Positions 9,457 through 20,639 of a DNA stretch of 64,000 nucleotides are shown here, piece after piece. Source of the stretch: Ianthella basta (Eukaryota > Porifera > Demospongiae > Verongiida > Ianthellidae); NCBI GenBank assembly GCA_964019415.1, contig OZ025888.1, forward strand, positions 2,999,819-3,063,818, given 5' to 3'. Both the position numbers and the translations under genes were made by a program. The first letter of the stretch is position 1. Every line of letters starts with the position of its first letter. Below the pieces are notes generated by a model. The model did no database searches, was not told the origin of the DNA, and saw only the letters and a program-made list of their open reading frames with translations.

Positions 9457-11232
9457 TCAGATCAGATCAAACGTACAAAATTGGCTGAGTCGTTGCTCAA
9501 AGATCCCAATCGTGGTTTCTGGTCTGAAGTGCATCGACACTTTGGTAACAGCAAAGCTACTCCATCTCCAGTTGTTGATAGTGTTACTGGGTCTGACAAT
9601 ATTGCCAATCTGTTTGCCAATAGTTTTAAACAACTGTACAACTCCACAGACTCTTCCGCCGCTGAGGAACTGCTGGATAATCTTAATTCAGCTCTAACTT
9701 CAGCAGAGATTGAGCACATTTCTATATCACCTGATACAATCCATGAGGCCATTGGGAAGCTTAGGCATGGTAAGATTGGTGGTGACACATTGGCTTCAGA
9801 CCATATTCTGAACGCACCTGCCTCATTACATCAGTTTCTGGCTCGTCTGTTTACAACACTACTGAGACATGGCTTCATGCCAACTGCACTGCGAGATGCC
9901 ACCATTCAGCCTATTCCAAAGGGCTCTAAAGATCCTTCCCACTCTGCAAACTATCGTGGAATAGCCCTTGCTTCCTCCCTAAGCAAAGTCCTAGAGTGGT
10001 CCATTCTGATTACCTGGAATGAATTCTTTATCACGAGTGATTTACAATTTGGCTTCAAATCTGGCTTTTCTACTACCCTTTGTACTGGTGTCATGAAATC
10101 TGTTATCAATCGCTACTTGAATAAAGGCTCTAAAGTGTATGCTTGCTTGATTGATGCCTCAAAAGCCTTTGACACAGTTGACCACGGCATCCTGTTTTCG
10201 AAATTGCTTGAAAGAAGAATGCCCAAGCCTATTGTACGTCTGTTATTGCAGTGGTACAAGTCTCAGAAATTGTGTGTTCGATGGTTGGGTAAATCCTCTG
10301 ACCACTTTGAGGTCTCCAATGGGGTTCGCCAAGGCGGTGTCCTTAGCCCAATATTGTTCACAATTTATCTTGATGGCCTGCTAGATTCACTTCGTACTAG
10401 TGGTCGTGGCTGTTACTGGGAGGATCACTTCTCCGGGGCTTTTTGCTATGCCGATGATCTAACCATTCTTGCTCCATCCCCAGATGCCCTTAGAAAGATG
10501 CTTGCCCTATGTGAACAATATGCTCAGGCTCATGGGATTCAATTCAATGCTGATAAGACTCAACTTATATGTTTTAGACGTACTGCAGGTTCTGATCATA
10601 CCCGCTTCTCACTCTGTGGCCACTGCCTGCCTATGGTTGATTCAGTCGTTCACCTTGGGAATACTTTGCAGTATGACTTGTCTGATAAGCTGGATATTCA
10701 TTTAAAATCAATGGCATTTATCCGCCAGGCTAACTCTGTCCTGTTTCGATTCAAGGGGTGTAATCCGGAGACAAAGATGAAACTATTCAATGCATACTGT
10801 CTTTCACTGTATGGGTGCGCATTGTGGAGGCTCGATGCCCCAGACATCCGATCTCTTCATGTGTCGTTTAACAATGTTATCAGACGAATTTGGAATCTTC
10901 CACACAATTGCCATACGTCTATTGCCCATGCTGTTGGATTTACTAAAAGCATTTACAACATCATTTATTCCAGATTTATCAGACTACTTTCCACTGCATT
11001 ATCTCACTCATCTAGTTTCATTCGTTCTGTTTTTCATGAAAGTTCTTTAGTATGTAATTCAGGTTTTATAGGGTACAACTGTATGTTTGGTCCTTCTCAT
11101 TGTAAATCTTATTCCACCGATCATGTTGCTGTGGGTCATCTAATTAGAGAGATCCGAGATACTCACTCTGTAATTCCCCATTTTGCTCAGTCAGAATTAG
11201 ACTTTATTGTATCCTCAGCCTCCACCATGTAA
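9457..11232 (+). CDS. Non-LTR retrotransposon ORF2, reverse transcriptase, 5'-truncated
   Basis: A single open frame runs from just after a TAA at 9,454 to a TAA at 11,230-11,232. There is no ATG at its left edge, so it is the 3' part of a longer ORF2 lacking the AP endonuclease. Counting codons from 9,481, palm motif A reads DASKAFDTVDHG (D225), the template-grip region reads GVRQGGVLSPILF (about 281-293), and the catalytic box reads FCYADDLTIL (Y323 A324 D325 D326). A thumb and a C-terminal region with RRIWNLPHNCHT follow. The order fits the Jockey/CR1/L2 group of LINEs. The frame has no stop over nearly 600 codons, so this copy is young next to other elements in the window. It may still provide reverse transcriptase only in trans, if expressed at all. 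Confidence 0.85.
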   Translation, partial: SDQIKRTKLAESLLKDPNRGFWSEVHRHFGNSKATPSPVVDSVTGSDNIANLFANSFKQLYNSTDSSAAEELLDNLNSALTSAEIEHISISPDTIHEAIGKLRHGKIGGDTLASDHILNAPASLHQFLARLFTTLLRHGFMPTALRDATIQPIPKGSKDPSHSANYRGIALASSLSKVLEWSILITWNEFFITSDLQFGFKSGFSTTLCTGVMKSVINRYLNKGSKVYACLIDASKAFDTVDHGILFSKLLERRMPKPIVRLLLQWYKSQKLCVRWLGKSSDHFEVSNGVRQGGVLSPILFTIYLDGLLDSLRTSGRGCYWEDHFSGAFCYADDLTILAPSPDALRKMLALCEQYAQAHGIQFNADKTQLICFRRTAGSDHTRFSLCGHCLPMVDSVVHLGNTLQYDLSDKLDIHLKSMAFIRQANSVLFRFKGCNPETKMKLFNAYCLSLYGCALWRLDAPDIRSLHVSFNNVIRRIWNLPHNCHTSIAHAVGFTKSIYNIIYSRFIRLLSTALSHSSSFIRSVFHESSLVCNSGFIGYNCMFGPSHCKSYSTDHVAVGHLIREIRDTHSVIPHFAQSELDFIVSSASTM

Positions 11233-11309
11233 CTTAACTTGTGCTGTGTCTGCTCTTTTGCACCTTCACTGGTGTGTTTTTCAATAATAATAATAATAAT
11301 AATAATAAG
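11233..11309 (+). mobile_element. LINE 3' untranslated tail with (AAT)n end
   Basis: A short 3' region follows the stop and ends in (AAT)n at about 11,284-11,309. Microsatellite tails of this kind, rather than poly(A), mark the 3' ends of several LINE clades, so this probably sets the right end of the insertion. Confidence 0.7.
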
Positions 11310-11445
11310 TAAGCTATTTTCAGGAAATGCACATTCACAAGCTGTTTTGGGTTCAGATTTCACAGTGAAGGAAGAGTCTTTCATAAGGTACGTAATTCGT
11401 GTAAGTATTTTGAAATTTTTCTTGTGTAGTAACCTACCTATGCCA

Positions 11446-11500
11446 TCTGATACCTACAATACCTATACCTATACCTACCATACCTACCATACCTATGCTA
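11446..11500. repeat. Microsatellite (ATACCT)n, imperfect
   Basis: Repeated ACCTAT/ACCTACC units over about 55 bases. Confidence 0.7.
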
Positions 11501-11701
11501 TCTGATTGTGGAACCTTTGGGATTGGTGCAGTGTACCTGAAATCAACAAGCCTGTAGCCATAAACATGTACGTCCATAGCTGTAAATAGATACACCCCTA
11601 CCCATATTCGTATTACACCCATAGCACACTGTATTGTAAAGGCCTGAGTGGTTAGGTAGGGTATCCATGCTACACTTTATTTCACACTAGCCAGAATTCC
11701 A

Positions 11702-11736
11702 GATGTTTGGTAGCAATCTTTAGCTATCTTCATCAG
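11702..11736 (-). ncRNA. Degenerate hammerhead-like motif
   Basis: The minus strand has CTGATGA (11,730-11,736), a stem pairing GATAGC with GCTACC, then CAAAC and ATC. CAAACATC stands where CGAAACGTC is expected, which two C-to-T type changes would produce. A Penelope-like fragment lies about 1.5 kb to the right but on the other strand. Confidence 0.35.
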
Positions 11737-11739
11737 TGA

Positions 11740-12449
11740 ATGACAAGGAAAACACTCTACACTGCCTAAATAACATGGGATGACATGATGAATGACATCT
11801 CATAATAAGAATGACAGCAGGTGATGAGAATTATCGGACAACATTAACATAATAACACTACAATTAAACAAAACTAAGATGAGGGCCAAGGATAACATGT
11901 TGTGCAAGTAGATTGCAAAGCAGTCATGTTTCAGAGCAGTGACTCTATATGATGTGTGTCTATATTAACCTTTACTGTGTTTGTGAGATGTGTAGTTTGT
12001 TCCTCTCTTGTACGTCTTCATAGTTAGGAAGTCAGGTTTTCTACCTTTTAGGTTGCTGTACTGTAAAGCACTACCTTATTCAGCTCTGTTCAGTAGATCT
12101 AATGCTTTTCATACAGTGTCATGTTGTAGTTAGAATTTAGCTTAGTTTTACCTATATATGATTCAGTTTAAGTATAGAAATTAAGTGCTTTCACTTTACT
12201 TGAATGTACTTCAAAGTTTATCTCTGTAACCACAGTAGAGATCACTTTAGTGCTAAGTTTTGTATTTAAGTGGCTCTTGCTAGCAGTTAGGCAAGCAAAG
12301 CAAGATTGAGACATTTCTCTGTATGTGAGGACCTTGTAGTTACTGTTCAGCTAGAGACGCTCAATGAGGTCGTGTAACAAGTGTCTCTTCACATAGATAC
12401 AGGATGCTACAGGAGGGGAATACCATGTGATCGGTGTCACAAATACATA
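11740..12449. other. No gene recognised
   Basis: AT-rich sequence without long open frames or clear repeats. Confidence 0.4.
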
Positions 12450-13023
12450 CAGTGGAACCCCGCCTTGCGGACAACCCTGAAAAGCGGACGCCTCGATTAT
12501 GCGGACACTTTCTAAAGCCAACGATTGGCCCTATGTTACCTGTATAATGTTTCCCCTGAAATGCAGACACCCCGTTATTCCGTATTGCGGACAGCGCCCT
12601 GTGCACCGCCCTATACAACTCTGTATAAAACTCACCTGATAATCCGGACATTTTGATCAGCTGTCAGAAAATGGCCGCTCTCTGATGTGCACTGCTACTT
12701 CTGGCAAGTTACAAGAACAGCACAGAAGTCGACGAGTGCCGTAAATTGTATATACAAAGGATTTTGGAAGTGTCTTTAACATGGGAAAGTTCAGCGCGAA
12801 CAGCTACCCTTTAGAATCGTCTTCGGAAATGGTGCATGAGTCGTGTACTCGAGCGAGCCACCTCTACCTTTACAAACTCATCTTATTTTGATACTTTTGC
12901 AGCCATACTACATGATTGTTTCAACATATGGGCATTTAAGCTGTACCTCTGAAATGCGGACACCCCTATAATCAGGACACTTCTCTTGTTCCGAAGGGTG
13001 TCCGCATTATAGGGGTTCCACTG
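12450..13023. mobile_element. Pogo/Tigger-type MITE, TA target duplication
   Basis: The ends are CAGTGGAACCCC (from 12,450) and GGGGTTCCACTG (to 13,023), perfect inverted termini flanked by TA on both sides (12,448-12,449 and 13,024-13,025). CAGTGGAACC termini with TA duplications are typical of pogo/Tigger elements of the Tc1/mariner superfamily. Inside, the word GCGGACAC recurs several times in both orientations as subterminal repeats. At 574 bp with no transposase it is non-autonomous. Confidence 0.85.
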
Positions 13024-13179
13024 TAAATACATAATTCAGCCTAGGAGTGTAGTGTAAACCTCCATGCAGCAGTCTCCCTGGCCAGTAGTGCATTAAACTT
13101 CTTTATTCCCTTGTCTGGGCAGAATCATTGGTCTTGAAACAAATGAGCTGAGCAGAGGCCTTGTCATCCTCAGGTGTGG

Positions 13180-13716
13180 GAACAATAGCACTGAAGAAGA
13201 ATGGCTACCCCTCTGCCTTTGTATGCAGGCACTCTTGCCTTATTGACCAAGGCCAGACAGAGGTGAGCAGAGAACATAATACACTCTGACGTTGCCCTAC
13301 ATCAGCAATCTCTTTGAAACCATTAGGTAAGTCCTTGCCCTACTGCACATTCAAGTTGTGCTCCCCCCTTGATGACGCTTTGTCAACTCCTGATTCACAC
13401 CAAGGACCCAGTGTCAATGGGTGAGCAAAAGAGAATGGTCTACTCCATCCCCTGCACAGAATGCCCAAAGGGCAGGGCGAACGTATATATTGGGCAGACT
13501 GGGAGATGCCTGAAGCACTGGCTGAAGGAGGATCAGTGTGCCCTCAGCAATGATGTGGCAGCTTCTGCACTGGCAGAACATGCATTGACAGCAGGCCATG
13601 GCGTAGACCTCAACAAGGCAGAGGTGCTCAACAGCCACCCATACACCACTGCACGTTGCGTACTTGAGAGGTGCCATATTCAGCGTAATGCAGATAAGCT
13701 GAACAGAGAACAATGA
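13180..13716 (+). pseudogene. Penelope-like element, C-terminal GIY-YIG region
   Basis: From about 13,190 the plus strand reads NGYPSAFVCRH, then LPYISNLFETIR followed by a TAG, then after a frameshift near 13,365 LIHTKDPVSMGEQKRMVYSI. It continues PCTECPKGRANVYIGQTGR, ALAEHALTAGHGVDLNKAEV and ends NREQ with a TGA. This is the end of the reverse transcriptase, the linker and the GIY-YIG nuclease of a Penelope-like retroelement; the nuclease nicks target DNA. The VYSIPCxxC and YIGQTGR motifs are intact and the final NREQ is a usual ending. The 5' part is gone, so this copy is dead. Confidence 0.8.
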
Positions 13717-14834
13717 ATTCTACCAGAGGTTTACACAGCACTGCTGGGCTATTGTGAATTAATCGTACACTGGTTTCTGCTACGTATGTACCATACCACC
13801 ATATGTACATAGCTACAAATACTTATCACCTGATGACATCATACTTGAAAGTAGCTACCTTGCTAGTATTTCAGATACTGTGCGGTCACGCCAGTAGAAC
13901 GTAAGCACCCCGGCTGCACCCGCTAAACCAAAGGTCATGTGAACTGCCAAAATGATTTGGTATAGATACATTTTAACACAACTGCAACACTGCAGAAGCC
14001 GTCATACATGGCAGATTAAGCGAGCTGTCGTATGCAGCATATTGAGGGATCTGTCATTCACTGTAGACTGAGGGAGCTGTGGTAACCCTACGCAAGCTTG
14101 GCATGGGCAGGGTTTGCAACCAGGCACTGGATTCACTTCTGCAAGGAGCTAGGAGTCTTGCACAGGACCTTGGATCTGAGGAATCATGAAGTAGGGTTTG
14201 GGATGCTGCACAGACCATTGGCAAGTCCCACATCCTCTGGCAAACAAAACCCTGATGTGAACACTACTGAGGTATGCACAGCCAATCCCTGCCTTAGTAA
14301 ATAGCCATTAGGAATTTGTTTCAGAACCCAAGCTCTGTCTTTGACAATGCCCATAAGAACACTGCTAGCAGCTGAGCTCAGTCTTGGATGGAGACCAATA
14401 GGATACAGCAACTGATGTCTACCTCTGTTCATGACCACATAGAGGCAGCATACACTTGTTCATGAATCTTTTTCTTTTTGCCTATATCAAACGATTGGTC
14501 TGCCCATGCAGGCATTAGAGGAATACCTATGCAGAGTAACCATGGCAAAATTTTAAGCTACCCATTTCCTGTACTGTAGCTGCTGTGTCCTAGCCTCAAA
14601 GTATGGAATCCCATAATCACTGGAACTTGTTCCATAATCACTAGAATCCATGCACACACAAATTTTAGCTGTAGCTGATTTCTATATGACACAATGGATA
14701 CAGTGAAAAGCACTTACCTTGTTGTCAGTCAAGTAACTATTGTAAGCATCCTTAGCCATAGAACAGTAAGACAGCAGGGGCCTGCATTGAGAAGTGCTCC
14801 TGTAAATTTACACTACTCTACACTGCTAGATTAA
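13717..14834. other. No gene recognised
   Basis: Short frames at 14,098-14,304 (plus) and 14,184-14,438 (minus) overlap each other and have no family motif. Confidence 0.4.
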
Positions 14835-16374
14835 GGTAGGTAGTCTAGGGTCACCTCTTAGATTTTTTTCATTTTTTGGTATATTGTTTGCGCTGGCTAA
14901 CAATCACCAAGTGTGCAAAAATATCTCCAGAAAGTCTTGTGAATAGATGCGCACAGTGTGTGTTTATATTCCTTGTCATAACAATCACTATTTTTATGAC
15001 ACCTTTGTTGTGGTTAGACTTTAGATGGTTTCATTGCAAGTGTAAAGAATGTACTTCCGTTCCACAAATGCGTTATCGCACACTGTTATTTTCACCAGTA
15101 GGAAGCATAACAGTTCTAGTACACTGCCTTTCAGGACGTTTCTTGCGATGTCACTTTGTGCAATCAATCCCACGTCATCGTTTCCCATTGCAGGAAGATG
15201 GCTGCAACTGATATCAAGTTGGCTTCCAGGTGAGCCATCATACGCGCCTGTTCTGAACAGAATACGAGCGCTAATGCAGGCAATGTCTTGATAGGGTGAC
15301 TAGTGTGAGGTGTAGCTCCATACAGAGATGGTTTCATCTACAACGTGGTTTCTAGACAGTTAAAAGGAGTTTCCTGCTTTCCCCAGAAAGCAACATTGCA
15401 GCGCACACCTTTTGAGAACTAGGGCGCTTGCTGTAAAGTTAGAGTACGAAAGGAAAATCAATCGTAGTGCATTCGGTGAAGGATCCCTAGTTGAAGCTTC
15501 CTGGGAAACATAGCTACTGCAGTTAGCTTTCTGTTGATGCAAGCTAGATGTTCCTAGCTTTTTCCTAGAAGAAGAAACACACGGATTTCGGAATATTACC
15601 GTCTTTCTTTGTGGTTGCGCGGTGTTGTGCGCAAGTGCCCCAGCCAGCTGCTAGTTGGCACACAGGTAGCAGGTTGATAAAGGTATACACACAGCGCTTT
15701 TGAAGAAGATTGTTAGTACCTTGCTCGAGTTTGAGACAATTTCTGGTCATTCCATTTTAACTCCGTACCTACGTACCTTAAGGTAGGAAGGGAGTGTAAA
15801 ACCAAAAAAATGGCTGTGACGGAAAATCGCCTGAAACTTGCTAAGCATACATGCAATGTCCTTCGAAATCGCTGAGAATGTACACTTATCTACTTCTAGA
15901 ATACCAACTTTCAGCCGGCCAAGGGACTCAAGCACAATACAGCACAGCTGCAATGGAAAGAGAAATTTCCCAGAAATTCTGGAATTTCTTCTTCGAGGAC
16001 ATGGCGGAAACATCTAGCATCATGGAAAGTGCTACAGTAGCAAAGTTTTCCAGGTAGGCCACAACAAGAGCTCTGTCACAAAATTGGCTACAGTCGCTTT
16101 TCCTTTATCACTACAACTTCGTAGAAAACGTCATATTCCCTGCATTGAAGGCGCTGCAATTGCAGCCTGCCCAAGAATAAGCAAACACCTTTCAATACGC
16201 TAGAAACCATGTTTGTAAATACAGATTAGGCATACTTTACAGGAATGTTTCGGCACAGTGCAAGGGCTTTCGGAAGCGCTCTTTTTGTACATATTTGCAG
16301 AAGATTTGGAAGCACAAAAAATATATGTGATTTTTAAAAGATTCTGAAAGGTGAACCTAGACTCCCTTCCTACC
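14835..16374. mobile_element. Nested TIR elements with GGTAGGAAGGGAGT ends
   Basis: GGTAGGAAGGGAGT at 15,782-15,795 is the exact reverse complement of ACTCCCTTCCTACC at 16,361-16,374, defining a 593-bp element. The right end also matches, less exactly and over about 35 bases, GGTAGGTAGTCTAGGGTCAC at 14,835. The larger interval therefore looks like an older element of the same family with a second copy nested in it. Both left ends are preceded by TTAA; the right end is not, so the target duplication is unproven. Positions 15,565-15,750 and 15,851-16,000 encode similar peptides on opposite strands, a further diverged inverted repeat. No transposase is visible. Confidence 0.6.
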
Positions 16375-16849
16375 ATTTGTACACAAATACATAGCTAAAC
16401 AGTGGACAAATGGGTGCAGTCACTGGATTGTAACAAATACCAAACAGCACCTCATTTCAGATTGGTCCATGTATTGCTTTGACCAAGACAGAAAATCATC
16501 ACAGGATCCTAAAACACCATTGTCAAGGAACACTACCACAGCCTCATCATCTTTCCAGATCTTTCCATGCTGTTCCTAAAACACACAAACAGTAGCTTAT
16601 TCATTAATGATGACCAAACAACTTATTTCATTATATAATTATAAGTATATATGTAACATTTGCTGTCAATACATGATCAGTTAATCTTACATTAAGTCTT
16701 AATAACATATCTTATCTAAAGCCTGAATGCTACAAGTAAGGTCTATCCAGAAGCGTCACTACAGAAAGTCATGGTAACATTATTTGGCACCCCAATATGG
16801 CTTTCACTTTTAGGTATTCGTATGGTTTCATGTTCCTAATGGACTATAT
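16375..16849. other. No gene recognised
   Basis: AT-rich sequence; nothing supported. Confidence 0.4.
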
Positions 16850-17665
16850 CAGATATCAGACAGCTTGGTAGTGCTGTTTATGTAGGGATGGCGGAGGTTG
16901 TTTGTATGCTGTAATACAAACGAAAAGTTGCACTATCGCCGTATAGGGCTGATGACCAGCGAAGAAGGCTACCCAAAAGGAAGTATGTGCTGCATACAAC
17001 ACAGGCCTAACTTTACTTCCCAGCGAAAGCGCGCACTCCGGCAAGAAAACAACATCGACATTTTCCCTGTTTCGTCTTCATATTCTTCTTATTCTTCTTT
17101 GACAGTAGTAGCAAAAGTAGTTTCGTCTTGGAATTAGTTCAATAGCTGATTTTGTTTACCAGGTACAGCTGGCAAAGAAGAATATGAAGAACATGAAGAC
17201 AAAAATGAATGTTTTCAAGTGTCATGTTTTCGCTGAGAGACCATGTTCGCTTGCCTTCCAGGTCAGTTTAGCAGTGTTTCCCCAAGAAAAAGAATAATGG
17301 GGGAGGTAGATAGGATGCTCTGTATCGTGCACCATGCGTATTGTAGTATGCGGCAGTGTAGTGGCTATGTCATGGTTGTGTGCAGAGAATCAGATGCTCA
17401 CATGCACCACTGTGGTATGATAGTCTGTGCTAATGGTGCCAAAAGGAATATATGCAAAGCTGGAGACCAGCAGACAAAGAAACTGCTATAGAAAAAATAA
17501 AGAAAAGTGGTTTGAGTTCTGAGTTTAGCATAAGAATAGTTTGTATTTAACCCTACTAAGCCTTGTTTTGGCAGTTTCGGTGCTTTTTGCAATTTTTGTC
17601 CCCATACCAGTGTATTCTGAATTCAAAACACCCTGTACCATCCCTACATAGAGAGCACTGTCATC
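16850..17665 (+). mobile_element. Dispersed TIR element
   Basis: The left end contains GTGCTGTTTATGTAGGGATG (about 16,869) and the right end CATCCCTACATAGAGAGCAC (about 17,642-17,661), an inverted pair with few mismatches. Inside, 17,074-17,105 and 17,172-17,210 form a second inverted pair built on TCTTCATATTCTTCTT. Related sequence lies at 8,600-8,885 and about 1,480-1,890. No transposase is visible. Confidence 0.55.
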
Positions 17666-18370
17666 CTTAATATATTTAATCTTTTCCAGTTGGTGTGTTC
17701 GTTCGTGTGCTTGTGTGTGGCATTAAAAAAGTGCATTAGATTTGACGACGCAATGACATAACCGCAAACATGGCCATTCTGGCAGTGCACATGTGCCTCG
17801 CAGCCAGCCGTCTCTTAAACACTCTGCACACCTCAGGTTGAGTCTCCAAGGCGCGACACACACTTGCACAGAAGTTTACTGTTATTATCTGGTGCGAGGG
17901 AGCTGCTCTGGCTATCAGTACGTGAGTATTCTTGTTTCGTTATTTGGGAACTTTAGCTGTTAGCATTCTTGGCTACTGAAAGCCCTCTCTCTATCGCAAA
18001 GTAAGTTGTTGCACAAAAGCTTGCTTGGCTTCGGCACTGCCTTATTGGCTAAGGAAAGACATGACCATGCATTACTTTTAACATGGTGTAGATGTAGCTA
18101 TAGCTTTGTATATGTGCATGCAAGTGCATGACAGTGGCAAACGTCAGTGCAAACAAAATCAGCACTATACCCAGGCAATGTCACCCAGCTGCAATCACAC
18201 AAAACTACCAGACCCTTCTGCAGGGGGTCTGGCACATGAAACTAGGCCGTATGTATGGCTGAATTTTGCATTAGGCTGGCTTGGGTTGTGCAGTTATGAC
18301 ACAGTAATAGTTACTTACGTATGTGTTAGTTTGTTAATGTGTCTTGTTGTATATACTGTATAAATTTTAA
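17666..18370. other. No gene recognised
   Basis: Contains the minor frame at 18,106-18,363 without known motifs. Confidence 0.4.
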
Positions 18371-19137
18371 TATAGGCGCCCCTTAAAAATAATTCCACCT
18401 CTGACAGGCGCTTCTTATTAGAACGGATAAAATTATGTAATGGCCAAAGGGCGCTTCGATTGGAGCGGCGCCTAGCGCATGTAATTAGAGCGGAATAGCA
18501 CTGTTGCGCACGCACATGTAAAATTTGTTTACATGGCGGGCTCTGGCGATTCGCTGTTTCTTGGGTCCTCGTTTAGCAATACTCTGTTCGAAGCCATCAT
18601 CTCGAAAGTTCTTTAGCCACCGCTGGATATTCTTTCACGGAATGCTGAACTTCCTTTCAGCGGAACAAACTCCGTGGTTCCTAGAGTAAAGGACAATGCG
18701 CTGCTTCTGCTTAGCAGTGTATTGGCATCGAATGGCACTGGGTTCCTCACCATCAGCAACTACAGGTGCCACCTGGATGTTCTCCGGCTTGTCGACCTTC
18801 GCCTGGCCATTGCTCAAGGTCTATGGTTCCAGTGGGCGCTTTCTCGGTCTCCCCACAGGTCACTTGACCATCTTCCTCCCACCAATCCTACGTTCTCTGT
18901 TTGAGAATGAAGCAGCGATGTAGTCCTCTGGGCTGACATGCTTAAAGTCTGTCAAGGTCGCCATCTCACTTAGTAGCATCAGCACAGGTGTAAGTGGGAA
19001 GTGCGAACTACCATACTTCCGCTCCATTAGTTTAGGCACCACCTAAAATTAATTCCAACACCCAAGGGCGCTTACAATTGGAGCGGGAAAACTACAGTAT
19101 GCCCCTAGGGGGCGCTTTAATTGGGGCAGCGCCTATA
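18371..19137 (-). mobile_element. TIR transposon remnant carrying a psq-type HTH
   Basis: TATAGGCGC at 18,371 and GCGCCTATA ending at 19,137 are inverted ends next to TA. GGCGCTT/AAGCGCC words recur as subterminal repeats on both sides. On the minus strand between them, broken frames read RERRIGGRKMVK, a stop, then YTAKQKQRIVLYSRNHG and CSAERKFSIP followed by a TGA and KNIQRWLKN. That is a pipsqueak/CENP-B-like helix-turn-helix as found at the N-terminus of pogo-group transposases. No DDE domain is present, so this is an internally deleted non-autonomous copy. Confidence 0.6.
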
Positions 19138-20600
19138 TTAGAGTTTATACGGTAGTAGGGATGAATTTACATTGTACCTAAGTTGGTTACTGTAAATCAT
19201 CTAAAAATTTGAAAATCTAATTTTCGGAAACTTTCCACATTCTTGCCTCAAAACGAAGTCATGGGCGACTCTTAATTTGTGCAGACCTCAAACATTTGGC
19301 AACGGTAACCAGGGTGCTGCACAATACACCTTGAGAAATGGTACCTAACAACAGTAAACGCACCTAACAAACCAGTGCAGCCTTCAGAGATGTCCAGTGC
19401 GCTGAGATTAGCTATTGGGGAGTCACTATGAGTAGTGCACGTGACAGCTATGGCTTTTTTGTCCTGGACATTCTTTCCTTGGTGACCCACACAAAGTTCT
19501 CTGAAATATTGAGGCTCCAAGCCTGACATGACTTCCATGAACAACACACAACGCTCTGACGAGGAAAGAGCCAGCAGTGACTCCACCCATGGAACCTTCC
19601 AGAAAATTGCAGCCAAGTGTGCCACTAATTTTGCAAGAGGCTGTAATTTCCACAAGATGCGGATGAAAAAGAACATACTTCCTCCTAAACTTCGAAAAGT
19701 CAGAATTCTAAAGTCTAAAGAGTTCACAAATTTTTAGATTTATGGTACTGCATGTGTGTGGTAGACAAGACAATGGACACGTTGTAATGAGAGCTTGCTT
19801 GTAGTTGCAGTTGTGATTTCATTGAGTTTTGCTGCTCACGACCATTTAATAGCATTTGCATGACTCTCTATAGTATGATTAACTACGTAGTTCCACAAAC
19901 TTACAAGGACATTCAGAACTCCGCAAAAATGAGGCATATCATAGTATTGAGTTACTGTAGCTTGTTTCCATGCTTTTTCTGCTGGCCCTTCCTACATCTT
20001 TTAATTATAAAGAAATTTGGTGATGCCGCATCCTACAGCATGCAGAATAACATACTGGCGTACAGTAACCTCACCTGCTTCAAACTAGCTTGAAACCCTG
20101 CCCACTGGAACTCAAAGAGAGCCTCAACCTGTAGAAAATCAATTGCTGCAGGATACTTCTGCTTCAAGTTCTGAGTGGGGAAAAATGGAAAGCAAAGAAT
20201 CAGCATGGATTGCACCTACAAGTGTAAGGTCATGTAGGGTGACTTCATGAATGGGGTAACTCCATGAATTTCAACTTCAGAAGACTGTAACTTCTGAAAT
20301 ATACACGCTGGCAATCTAGTTGTACTCTGGAACACAAGATGCTGACTCTATAACGAATTATCCATACGCGTGCTGAACCGTAGAGTCAGATCTCAGTTAA
20401 CCGCAACTCAGATAACCAGTTCCCTCACCATCCACATCATTTCCTGCTGAAACTAATCTGCACGATATATTTTTACCTCCATTAACTGGAAACCTCTGGT
20501 CACACTCTTTGTATACTGTTGTTTACCAATCCATATAATTTTCCCTCAGTTAACTGTTGGTTTACACCTTGAGTGAAACATTGTGAAGTCTTTCTGTTTT
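19138..20600. other. No gene recognised; foldback repeat copy
   Basis: About 19,940-20,025 is a diverged copy of the 7,803-7,956 repeat arm (shared GAGTTACTG and CTTTTTCTGCTGGCC). Repeated GTTAACC/TTAACTG words at 20,385-20,560 look like the left flank of the pogo element that follows. The minus-strand frame at 19,272-19,727 (151 codons) has no recognisable domain. Confidence 0.4.
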
Positions 20601-20639
20601 TTCAAGTAGTATCTGCCTGAGATGGTCTCTAGTTTGCTC

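Noticed and set aside
19272-19727. 151-codon minus-strand open frame
   Set aside because: No domain, no splice context, and mixed hydrophobic composition. I cannot support a gene.
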